Shown: positions 43,201 through 52,787 of the stretch, piece by piece
Layout of the letters: each line of letters begins with the position of its first letter
Numbering within the stretch: position 1 is the first letter of the stretch
Assembly (NCBI GenBank): GCA_029204045.2
Contig: CM055075.1
Coordinates: 23,471,601 to 23,535,600 of the forward strand
Source of the DNA: Tillandsia leiboldiana
Lineage: Eukaryota > Streptophyta > Magnoliopsida > Poales > Bromeliaceae
Length of the DNA stretch: 64,000 nucleotides
Direction: 5' to 3'
Notes under the pieces: generated by a model
Told to the model about the DNA's origin: nothing
Seen by the model: the letters and a program-made list of their open reading frames with translations, nothing else
Database searches by the model: none
Translations under genes and position numbers: made by a program

Positions 43201-43382
43201 GGCGCGTGGATTCGCGTGTCCTTGTGGATTCAAGGTTCAACCGCTCTCGTGGATTCGGAGCGAGGCACGTTCGTGGATTCGAAGGGTGCTATTGGGTGAA
43301 GACCGTGGACTCGGTCGGACGTCGTGGATTCGACGTTGGACGCCGTGGATTCGGCGTTGGGCGCAGATCGTGGATTCGAGAA
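43201..43382 (+). other. Array of eight TGGATT-loop mini-hairpins, Copia C leader
   Basis: Loops TGGATT (TGGACT once) start at 43207, 43225, 43250, 43274, 43306, 43325, 43346 and 43371. Arms are GCGCG/CGCGT, CCTTG/CAAGG, CGCTC-T-CG/CGGAGCG (bulged T), TTCG/CGAA, GACCG/CGGTC, GACGTCG/CGACGTT, ACGCCG/CGGCGT and TCG/CGA. The unit order mirrors Copia B. The array starts about 280 bp downstream of the TATA box, so it should be transcribed. Confidence 0.8.
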
Positions 43383-43682
43383 GCGTCGTGGAGCGAGCGG
43401 AGAAGATCCTCTAGGAGCGTATGGAAAAGGTTGAGTTGTAAGTGTGTACGGTAAATCACCTTGTACGTGTTTTAATTCTAGTGGATTTCGCCGTGTTATC
43501 GGTCCCGTGGTTTTTTACTCCGGTGATGGAGTTTTCCACGTAAAAATCTTGCGAGTTATTTTTTATTTCCGCATTGGGTTTTTATCGCAACGATTTTTGA
43601 GTGTTTATACGTTTACACCTATTCACCCCCCTCTAGGTATTTTTTCCCCTATTTAGATCCTTATTACATATAACCCAACAAG

Positions 43683-43694
43683 TGGTATCAGAGA
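43683..43694 (+). other. Primer-binding site, Copia C
   Basis: TGGTATCAGAGA, two bases after the LTR end, matching initiator-Met tRNA. Confidence 0.9.
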
Positions 43695-43713
43695 GGGAAT
43701 AGGGTTGTAAACA

Positions 43714-46693
43714 ATGGTTGAAGGTGGAAACATCAATCGACCCCCTTTCTTTGATGGAACAAATTATGCGTACTGGAAAGTACGAATGAAAGCCTTTTTA
43801 ATTTCCATCGACGAAAGGGTGTGGCAATCAATTGAATTAGGATGGTCTAATCCAACTGAAATTATCTCTGATGTTCGCACCTTAAAACCTAGGTCGAAAT
43901 GGACCAAGGAAGAGTTAGATTCATCTTCTTACAATGGCAAGGGAATTAATGCTATTTTTAATGCCTTATCTCAAACTGAGTTCTCTCGCGTCTCAGCATG
44001 TGAGACTGCGAAAGAAATCTGGGATGTTCTTCAGGTTACACATGAGGGAACTAACCTCGTGAAGATTCAGAAACTGCAAATGCTTACGAGCAAGTTTGAC
44101 TCTATCTTGATGGCAGAAAATGAATCTTTCACGGACTACTATACACGATTGCAAGACATCGTAAACTCATGTGCTAACCTGGGAGAGAAGATTCCAGAAT
44201 TTAAGATTGTAAGAAAGATCTTAAGAACTCTTCCTGAACGATTTCGCCCAAAGGTTACAGCCATTGAAACTATTAAACACCCGGACGAAATACGTGTAGA
44301 AGAATTAGTTGGTTCATTACAAACATATGAAATGACGTTTACTACTAACAATTCTTCTGGAAAGGCATCCACTTCTAAGTCTTCAGGTTTTGCGTTGAAA
44401 ACAACTAAGGAAGAAGACGCAGATACATCCTCCTCAGACGATGACGAGAACCTTTCTATGGAGGAATTTGAGAAGCAGCTCGCTCTCTTGACAAGGAAGT
44501 TTCGCCGCAACTTTCGAAGGGGTAATTCAAGTAAATCTCCATCCTTCGGAAAGTCGAACAAAGGCAAGGGTACTTCAAGTTACAAGTCAAGAAAGCAAGA
44601 GAACTTCTCAAAGGATAAGAAAAGTTCAGAGGGACAACTACAATGCTTCAAATGTCGAGGCTACGGCCACATTGCAACGGAGTGTCCCAACAAGTATCCG
44701 GCAAAGAAGAAGGTGATGCAAGTCGTCACTTGGGATGACAACTCAACGTCAAATGAGTCGTCTTCAAGTGATGAAGAAAAGAGCTCCACGGCATTCCACG
44801 CGTCCATATCTTCACCCTTCATGTGCTTTATGGCAAGTACATCCGAGTCGTTGTCCAACTCCACTGTTGAAAAGATTGCAACGGACAACGAATCGGATGA
44901 TTCGGAAGGTGAAGATTTTGCTTTAGCCTACCACAGACTTTTGAGGGATTCAAAGAAAGTGGCTAAGCAAAACAAGAGTTTGAGAGGGAGAGTGCATGAT
45001 CTCGAAGAAGAAGCAAAAAGAGCAACTTCTCTCTCAAACGCTCTTGAAGTGGAAAGGGAAAATCTGATAAAAGTAAATGTTTCACTTCAAGAGTCCAATG
45101 AGCTTTTTGAGAAGGAACATACAAATCTGGTGGATAAAGCGGATCACTTCTCAAAGCTCTACAACGAGGCTCGACAGGATAACCTGGAAATGACAAAGAC
45201 CATTTTCCAACTCAAGGATGACTTACAGCGATTCTCTTCAGGAAGGAGTAAGTTGGATAGACTTCTTGGTCTTGGTCAATCAAATCGGTTCGGCCTCGGA
45301 TACACTCAAACTGGAAACAGTCCAAGTTCGAGTGGGACAGTTTTTGTGCCTCAGTCGGTATCTCCTCCTCCGACACCGGAATTCAAGACAAACAACGACA
45401 ACAAACCTACTTCATCCTCTTTGGGATCGTCAAGATCTAAGGTATGTTTTCGTTGTGGTGTTTCAGGGCACATAAGAAGATATTGCAAGACGGGAGTCAA
45501 ATGCTCACCTCAAACATCTCTTGCAATGACTACCACAAAGGTGATTCCTCGGAAATCAATTCCAAATCAATTGAAAGAAAAGAACCCAGGTAGTTTACCG
45601 CGCAAGACGACCACATCAAGGAGCAGCAATCATTTTAACAAGATGCTTTCACCTAGGCATATAACTTCACGACCATTACCGACGCATTCCAAAAAAGTTT
45701 GGGTGCGCAAAGGTGAAATTTTTCCTTGTCTTGTTACCAATGTTTCCTTGCATGCATATGATAGTTCGTCTTGGTATCTGGATAGCGGTTGTTCCCGTCA
45801 CATGACCGGTGACAAAAATAGTTTTCAAAATCTTGAGAAAATCTCCGGTGGACTTGTTGTTTTCGGAGACGGTCGATCTTCCAAAATTGTTGGAAAAGGG
45901 ACGGTAGCTATTCCAGATGGGCCGATTTTGAAAAACGTCTTATTTGTTGATGGCCTTAAGACTAACCTCATAAGCATAAGTCAACTTTGCGACAATGGTT
46001 TTTCAGTTAACTTTTCATCTGTTGAATGCGTTGTAACTGATAAGGACCATGTCTTCTTTTTAAAAGGGGTTAGATCTGAAAACAATTGCTATGTTGTTCC
46101 TAATAAAATTTCAGAAAAATGTAACCTAGTTTCTTTGAATAATGAAACACTTTGGCATGAAAGGCTAGGTCACATAAATTTTAAGGAACTTGTTAAAATT
46201 TCAAACAAGGACGTGGTCAAGGGGGTTCCAAAACTTTTATTTAAACAAAATATTATGTGTGGTGGTTGCCAAAAGGGAAAACAGTCCAGAACTGCACACA
46301 AGAACTTGAACCACGTTGGTACAAAACGGCCTTTGGAACTTTTACACATGGATTTAATGGGGCCAACTCGTCAACCATCTTTGGGAGGTAAATGGTATAT
46401 TTTCTTGATGATTGATGATTTCTCTCGGTATTCTTGGGTAGCATTTTTAAAAGAGAAAGCTGATACTTTTGATTCTTTTCACGAGATTTGCCTTCGTATT
46501 ATGATTGAAAAGAATGAAAAGATCATTCGTGTTAGAAGTGATAGAGGTGGAGAATTCATTAATTCTAAATTCATTGACTTTTGTACTTCAAACGGTATTA
46601 AGCATGAATTCTCTGCACCCTATACACCTCAACAGAATAGTGTTGTCGAGCGCAAGAACAGGGTTGTTCAAGAGTTGGCACGTGTTATGCTTC
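43714..46693 (+). CDS. gag-pol: Copia C gag-pol, truncated in integrase
   Basis: One open frame from ATG 43714 to the Gypsy-2 insertion (the stop at 46696-46698 belongs to Gypsy-2). Gag: UBN2-type core, knuckle CFKCRGYGHIATEC (311-324), coiled coil (about 405-515) and second knuckle CFRCGVSGHIRRYC (578-591). Protease: DSGCSRHMTG with D690. Integrase: zinc residues H815, H820, C849, C852, then D880, D943 and E979. QQNSVVERKN has Ser where Gly is usual. Trp21 and Arg408 are intact, unlike Copia B. No frameshift or stop interrupts it, so it was coding-competent up to the break when Gypsy-2 arrived. Confidence 0.93.
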
Positions 46694-47616
46694 TGTAGGG
46701 CCCCTAAACTCCTTATAGCTTTTTCCCATGAATCCACTGTGCAAACACCTGTTGATGGTGTATCTGGCCCCTGGTGCATCAAAGGGATGCCACAGATGGA
46801 CCCTGTGAGCTTTGGTTGGCTGTTTTGGCCTTCGGCTGCTTTTGCCGAATTTTAGAAGAGGAATTTGGCCAAACAGAGGATGGATTTGGATTCAGTGCGG
46901 AAAAACGCTTGAGAATGGCTTTTTGTTTGCTTAATTCTGTGTCCGGATGCCCAAAAGCGGGCTCCCGGAAGTTTTGGGCAGTTTTCGGTGTTTGCGGGAG
47001 CCTCCGGCATATTATAGGAGTGGATTTTGGCAAAATGGACGCCGTTTTTGGAATCAGCGCGCGAAAACGGTCAAGATGGGCTTTTTCCTGGATGTTTTTG
47101 GGCTGCGGTTACTGTTCACGCCGGAACAGTGTTTTCGGCGATCGCCGGAGGCGGCGGGCAGCGCCGGCGGGCGGCGGCGCAGCCTCGGGCAGGCGGCAGG
47201 CGGCGGCACAGGGCGCGGGCAGGGTGCGGGCAGGCGCCCGGGCGCGCGGGCAGGCGCGCGGTCCACGGCACCGGCGTGCGCCAGTGCGGGATGCCACGTG
47301 GCACGGTTCGGTTGGTTGGTCCACAGCGCGGGGTCCACGGACTGTGGGCATGGGTGCACGGTAGACCGGGGGACACGTGGCATGCGGTTACTGGTTCGGT
47401 GTTGTGCACCCGGTCCACGCAGGCTGTGGAGTGGTTGACCGGGGGCAGGTGGCCGTACGGCGGGCAGGTGGCCGTACGGGCGCGGTGCAGGCGGCGACGT
47501 GCGCGGTGCACGGGCTGCCGGGGCCACGTGGCGCGACGCCACTGGCGGACGCGGGTGCGCCGGGCGCAGCGGGGCCAGGGGCGCACAGTGTTGGGCTACG
47601 TGGCCGGCCCACGACG

Positions 47617-47667
47617 TTTCGGGCTTGAACAGTAATGGGCCGGGCCCATTACTGTAGCCGCCCGAAA
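47617..47667 (+). other. U3 palindrome of Gypsy-2
   Basis: Inner arms CAGTAATGGGCC and GGCCCATTACTG (47630-47654) pair perfectly around one base. Outer arms TTTCGGGC and GCCCGAAA flank them with 5-base loops on each side. It lies about 60-70 bp upstream of the TATA box. TGGGCC and GGCCCA match the plant site II element (TGGGCY) bound by TCP factors. Confidence 0.75.
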
Positions 47668-47724
47668 TGTTGCGGCGCCCGGAAGTGGGGACACAGTGTG
47701 TATTTCTTCAATTGTTTTCTCCAG

Positions 47725-47736
47725 CCTATTTAAAGG
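47725..47736 (+). promoter_or_regulatory. Gypsy-2 TATA box
   Basis: CCTATTTAAAGG, followed by a C/T-rich leader (TTTGCCTTTTTCTCTC), as in the LARD LTR at the matching place. Confidence 0.6.
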
Positions 47737-49202
47737 CAACCCGAGCCCCCTTCCTTTGCCTTTTTCTCTCAACCCTCTCACTCTCTGCCCGAGCCCCCTC
47801 AAGCAAAGTTTTTCACCTCTAAGTGCTTGATCTTCCTGCCAAGTTCTAGGATTTTTGGAGGCTCGAATCCCGAGGTTCCCCATTTTACGGCGCGGCGCGA
47901 CGTTGCGTTCCTGGGTTCTTCTTCGGCGCAGCGACAGTGTTTTAGCTCCCCTGGGCTACCCCGAGATCATTTTGCTGTGATTCTTGCGCCGACAGACTCC
48001 TAAGAGGTAGGACTTCATCTTTCGTTTTGGTCGCGCTTTCTTGTTTCGAGGTTTTGGCACGGATCCCGAGGCAAACAGTGACCCCATTTTCTGTGTGGAC
48101 TTCCTTGACAGCAGCGGGGTGTTTTGGCCATATCTTCGCGCACGAGCATCAGACGGAAACGAGCTTATACAACTTTTTCATCTACGGATCGCAAGGAACA
48201 CGCTCGTATTTTTCTTGGATTTTTGTGAGATTTATTTCGAGGTGAAAATTACTGTTTTCTCCGTGAACAGTGCACAGTTTTAGCACAGATTTTTGTATGA
48301 GTGTATCCCCTTGCCGAATTTTTATCTTGACTTACCGAACTCGGATTTGGGCGTGCAAGGTACCGTTGCAAAGCTATCGACGCGAGGATCGCTGTGATAT
48401 TTTTCTTGGAATTTTCTGGGCACTATCTGCAGGTGATAATTTAACAGTTTTGAATCCGAGGTTGTAGGTGGTTATAAGAGCAATAATTGGGAGCCTAAGT
48501 GTAATTAGTGAGCTTTGTATTGTACCAGGAATATTTCGGGTGTGCTAAATTGTGGGAGCAAGGATTTGGAGTTTTGGTATTTTCTTGCTGTACGGATCCG
48601 GTCAGTTAGCACTTCAGGTGGGTGGTTGTTGTACTCCTCTCCTTTGGTATGCCCACTAGGGATGTCAGAATTCCCCTGATGTGTTGATGCTAACTTATTG
48701 ATTGGTAGTCTTGCATGCCTTAGGGAAATTATTTAATGGTTATTGGATCCATGTGGAATTTGTGGTAGCATGTTGATCGCTAAATTATTCTGGACTGCAT
48801 GTGTGAGGACCCGGAAATTCCCACGTTTGGATTACTGTTGGATCTGCGGCTTCTGGAGACCCCTGTTGGGTGTTAGAGGTGTTTGTGCGCATATTGGACC
48901 CAAGGATTGGACCCGGCATGAAAAAACGGATCAAGTTTGCTTTCCGGGAATTTTTGGTAAATTTTAGAAGTGGAATTTGGCAAATCGGACTTCGGATTTG
49001 GATTCAGCGCGCGAAAACGGTCAAGATGGACTATTTACTTGTATTTTTTGGAGTCCGGATGCGAAAACACGCATTTCGAGGTGATTTGGTATTGTTCCGG
49101 CCGCCGGAGGGGCGCCGGCGGCGGCGGCGGGCGGCGGAGCGCGGCGGCTGGCGGCGGCGGAGGCGCGCGGTCCACCGCGGAGGCGTGCACCCGGGCGCTG
49201 GC

Positions 49203-49509
49203 CACGTGGCGCCTCCCGGTTGGCGGGCGCAGTGGGCGCGGTCCACGGGATGGCGCGGGTGCACGGTGGACCCGGGGGTGGACACGTGGCAGATCAGGGT
49301 TGGTGCGGCGTTGTGCGCGCGGTCCACGGTGCGGGGAGCTGGTACCTCGGGCCGCGTGCCCGACAGGCACGCGTGGGCGCACGTGGGGCGCGGCGTGGGC
49401 GCGTTGACCCGAGTCTCCCGGTGAGGACGCCACGTGTCGTCGCTGGGTTCGGCCACGTGGCGCTTGGCTGTTGGCCCAAACAGCTGTTTGCTGTTTGGGT
49501 GTACACGTG
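49203..49509 (+). promoter_or_regulatory. Cluster of six G-box/ABRE-type CACGTG motifs
   Basis: CACGTG at 49203, 49283, 49380, 49431, 49454 and 49504. Several are in the fuller ACACGTGGC context known for ABA-response elements bound by bZIP factors. All lie 120-430 bp upstream of the TATA box. The 3' LTR repeats the cluster about 6.18 kb downstream. Confidence 0.6.
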
Positions 49510-49523
49510 GCGGCCTGGGGATT

Positions 49524-49574
49524 TTCCGGGCGTGAACAGTAACGGGCCGGGCCCGTTACTGTAGCAGCCCGGAA
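49524..49574 (+). other. U3 palindrome of LARD-like element (5' LTR)
   Basis: Inner arms CAGTAACGGGCC and GGCCCGTTACTG (49537-49561), outer arms TTCCGGGC and GCCCGGAA, loops GTGAA and TAGCA. It has the same architecture as 47617-47667 with two paired base changes. The 3' LTR copy is at 55707-55757. Confidence 0.75.
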
Positions 49575-49632
49575 GTACCGGGCGCCCGGAACTTTGGGCC
49601 AAAAGCCCAAAAGGGTGGATTTTCGGGCTGGG

Positions 49633-49644
49633 CCTATAAATAGC
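49633..49644 (+). promoter_or_regulatory. LARD-like element TATA box
   Basis: CCTATAAATAGC, followed by a short C/T-rich leader. TGGGCC-type motifs lie just upstream, with an inverted repeat TTTGGGC-CAAAA-GCCCAAA. Confidence 0.7.
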
Positions 49645-52571
49645 TGGCTTGCTTGGGCTTTTTGCCCCCTTTCCCGAGCTCCCCTGCCCACAGCCCCTTT
49701 AGCAAAGTTGGAGATCTTCATCTTGCGCATCTTCTGGCAGAGGCCCGGATTTTTTGGAAGCCGCGGCGTCGACGACTTCGGCATCGGAACGCAGTGTGGC
49801 GATTTTTCATCGGAGGCCCGTTATCGTTGCAGTTTGATCTGAGAGGTCTACCGAGCTACTCCGTCAGTATTTTTGGACGATTTCTGCGGCGTTGGAATCA
49901 CGAGAGGTACGTCTTCGATTTTCGTGTTGATCATCTTGCTGGATTCAGAGTTTATGACACGGTTTTCGAGGCATTTCTAAGCCGCTGTTTTCTGGTGGAG
50001 TTTTTGGACAGCGGCTCCTTGCCGGAATTTTATCTCCACAACTGAGTGTCGGATCGAGATGAGCCTATACACTTTTTGGATCTACTCGTCGCGAGGATTA
50101 TCATCGTATTTTTTTGGGATTTTTATGAGGCTTGCCCGAAGGTATACTGTTTCCCCTCTTACTGTGCAGAGTTTTACAGTTGTGTGGTTGTGAGTGTTTG
50201 CGCACCTGTACTGTAGAATTTGTAACTCGGCCTACGGGGCTCGGATTTGGACGTGCAGGGTACCGTTTCGAAGATATCGACGCGAGGATCGTTGTGATAT
50301 TTTTATTGGATTTTTCTGGCCATTTTCAGCAGGTGAAAAAGGGACATCTTTGGGACTGAAATTCTGTGTATGTTTTTATGGACAGTTCTGGACTTGATGT
50401 GTATTTGTGGACTTTGTGTTGTACCCAGGAGGGTTACGAGTGTTGCTGGATCTTTTGGAGTAGGAGATTTGGATTTCCTGGTATTTTTAGCTGTACGACC
50501 CTGGACAGTTGTGCACCTTCAGGTGGGTGGCTGGCTTTCAAGATCTATGGACTGTGCTCTAATTCTATTGATATAGAATCTTGCATGATAGTGATTGGAC
50601 TTGGGTAGCATGCTAGAGTGTAGGAATTGTTGTTCCTTGTTTTATCTGTCGATCTTGTGATCTCTTGTTTCCTTCTATCATGTTAAATATTTGTTATCTT
50701 GGAACCTGACCTAGCACCCCCGTCATATGTTGCATGTGTAACCAGACTAGTAGAAAACCCTCACTTGGGCTAGGGTTATTTATGCTTAGACATCCACACT
50801 TTATGTTTCATTCCTGGACTTAGTGTTATCCTCGCCCGGGTAGTGGGCCGAGCGGTCGGGACTTTTTTAGTGTGGGATGCGTTTGCACTCGTGCTTGGGA
50901 GCAGAGTGGAGTCTGGTAGCTGTAGTGGATTGCTTGTCTGTACCGGGAACCGTTGGGGGTAAGCGGTGGTCCCGGGAGGTTTTGTTTTCCCCTGTTTGGG
51001 TTGTTGCCACTGTGTTAGTGGAAATAGTTTACTAGTGTTAGCCGGACCTAGAACCCAGAACCCTTTTCGATATACACATGATTTTAGTCTACTAATGTTT
51101 TCTTCCAAACATCGAAGGGCCGCTGGAGTCTGTTCTTGTTTGATTTGGACAAAGGCATCAGCCCTTCGGGGTTTGGGTAAAACACTTGTTTTCTAACTGT
51201 TTTTCTAAAAAGAACTAAAACCATTAAATATGGATTTCTTCCAGATCAAATTAGTTTTCAATAACAAATGTCACCTTTTTCCGGTAAATCTCCCCACTCG
51301 AAAGGATTCGAGTGGTCTGGGTTCTAGGGGTCGTTCCTCTGTCGGGACGAAAGCCACGGGGGCCGAGCCTGGAACCTGTTCTTGTTTGATAGGGTTGTAG
51401 GTCTAGGTCTCCCGGGACTTTCGGGCCCTGTTGGTGTCTTCTGCGAGTTGTACTGTGTTTTGCTTTCCCGAACTATAAGGGATCGGGAACTTCGATAGTC
51501 CGAGCCTAGAGTCTGTTCTTGTTTGATAGGGTTCTTAGCACCGGTCTATCGGGTTTCCGAACCCTTATGGTGTCGGTCTTTCTGGAGAGTTTAGTGTTCT
51601 GTTGTGGGAGCCGTCTGGTGGACAGTGGCCCCAGCTGTGTGACTTCCAGCTTGTGGTTGAGAGTTGGTGTTGTTGGTCGATCTTGTTGATCGTGGTTTGG
51701 ACTATAGCCTGCATGAGCCATATTTGAGCTCGACAGAGATACGCGGATACTTTCCTCGGTGGGGTCGCTCCCCTCGAGAGCCACTCCGGAGTTGGGCCTG
51801 TTACTTGCTATCGCGACTTGTCGACGCCGTCCCTCTGACTGGCCAAGTTAGCGGCAGTCACGGACACCCTACGGTAGACCCGTCCTGTTGAGGATTTGCG
51901 GCAGTAGGTGGGCGCAGGTTTGACTGGACCCTTTGAGGCAGTCAGTTTAGATTTGGTGAGTTTACTGTGTGTGTTAGTAGATGCATCATGTTTCATCTGT
52001 TCCTTTCCTTGAGCATCTAGATAGAGGCATAGTAGCTGTAGAGTTACTTTTCCAGCCCTTTCATTTCAGTTTTATACTGTTACTTTATGCCTCTAGTAGA
52101 CTTAGTGGGCAGTCCGTTGGGCTTGTTGGCGGCACCCACTGAGAACTACTTGGGACGTAGTTCTCACACCCGTCGTGGTGTATTTTCCCACAGGGACTTC
52201 TACTCCTGTTCCTGCTGCTCCTGTTGCTGCTTCTTCTGATCGTGGTGAGGGAGTCGCGAGCTAGATCCCTACCAGTCGTCGTCCAGAGGGTAGATGTACC
52301 CTTTTTATTTTGAGAGTTTCTTGTTGAGAGACCTTGTAGTGAGGTATAGAGTTGTACTTTTCCTTCTGAGTTGAGTGACTTGTACTTTGGTGAGGACTTT
52401 GTACTAATTTATTTTATTTCTAGTGGTTTATTTTTAGCTCTGATATCTGGATAGTTTAGTATCTATCTTTTGCAGGTTGACGCTTCGTCTATACGGGGTT
52501 CACCGTATGGGCGGCGGATCTGTTGGCGAGCCCGGGTCGCAGTTTCGATGCCGGGGCGTGACAGATTAGAG

Positions 52572-52584
52572 TGGTATCAGAGCC
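52572..52584 (+). other. Primer-binding site, LARD-like element
   Basis: TGGTATCAGAGCC, eight bases after the LTR end, matching initiator-Met tRNA. Confidence 0.9.
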
Positions 52585-52721
52585 TAGGTTGTAGGTCATT
52601 GAGGACTTAGAAACCCTAGGCTTGTGGTTGGACATTAGGATGACTACGTGAGAGTCGTGACTTTTAGCGAGAGTCCTGATCGAGTTTTGTACCTCTCCCA
52701 AGAGACGGGATGAGTGATTGG

Positions 52722-52787
52722 CATGTTTATGTTCCTAAGCGATTATGTTGGCTGCAGACAACATAATGCTGTGGAATTGATAACATG
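52722..52787 (+). ncRNA. Leader hairpin of LARD-like element (candidate dimerisation/packaging signal)
   Basis: Arms ATTATGTTG (52742-52750) and CAACATAAT (52759-52767) enclose the loop GCTGCAGA. Below them are a one-base bulge, AGC/GCT, then TTCC/GGAA and CATGTT/AACATG. It lies 170 bp after the PBS. Gypsy-2 has the same architecture at 60236-60292. The loop holds the self-complementary hexamer CTGCAG, as retroviral dimerisation loops do. The function is inference. Confidence 0.6.

Larger units (their letters stand above)
42339..43680 (+). repeat. Copia C 5' LTR
   Basis: 1342 bp, TGTTACGG to ACCCAACA. It holds about ten GATCCGGATC-type palindromes (42567-42852), a TATA box CTATAAATAG (42914-42923) and a hairpin array (43201-43382). 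It is diverged from the Copia B LTR in base sequence but keeps the same order of parts. Confidence 0.92.
42339..46693 (+). mobile_element. Copia C, 5' part (split by Gypsy-2)
   Basis: A plus-strand relative of Copia B: LTR (42339-43680), PBS and an open gag-pol frame up to 46693. Gypsy-2 cuts it inside integrase, shortly after the catalytic Glu. The rest should lie beyond Gypsy-2, outside the window. The likely duplication at this break is GCTTC (46689-46693). Its own left target duplication would be ATAAC (42334-42338). Confidence 0.9.
46694..48801 (+). repeat. Gypsy-2 5' LTR, first part
   Basis: It starts TGTAGGGCCCCTAAAC. It contains an imperfect internal duplication (about 46861-46925 and 47024-47090), a GC-rich stretch (about 47140-47620) with CACGTG at 47295, 47374 and 47525, a palindrome (47617-47667) and a TATA box CCTATTTAAAGG (47725-47736). 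ORFs in the GC-rich stretch are open on both strands and not conserved. It ends in GCATG (48797-48801), the LARD target duplication. Confidence 0.85.
48802..52563 (+). repeat. LARD-like element 5' LTR
   Basis: 3762 bp, TGTGAGGACCCGG to GGGGCGTGACA. U3 carries six CACGTG boxes (49203-49509), a palindrome (49524-49574) and a TATA box CCTATAAATAGC (49633-49644). The long downstream part has three copies of TGTTCTTGTTTGAT (51131, 51377, 51514). Many ORFs are open on both strands in U3 because of high GC; none is supported. Confidence 0.93.

Noticed and set aside
43683..43694. TGGTATCAGAG matches that could suggest tRNA genes
   Set aside because: These are primer-binding sites next to LTRs. No cloverleaf or T-loop surrounds them.
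46774..47638. Overlapping ORFs of 100-250 codons on both strands in Gypsy-2 and LARD LTRs (also 48870-49842 and 55052-56025)
   Set aside because: They lie in GC-rich U3 sequence, overlap in many frames and resemble no known family. Their duplication only reflects the two LTRs.
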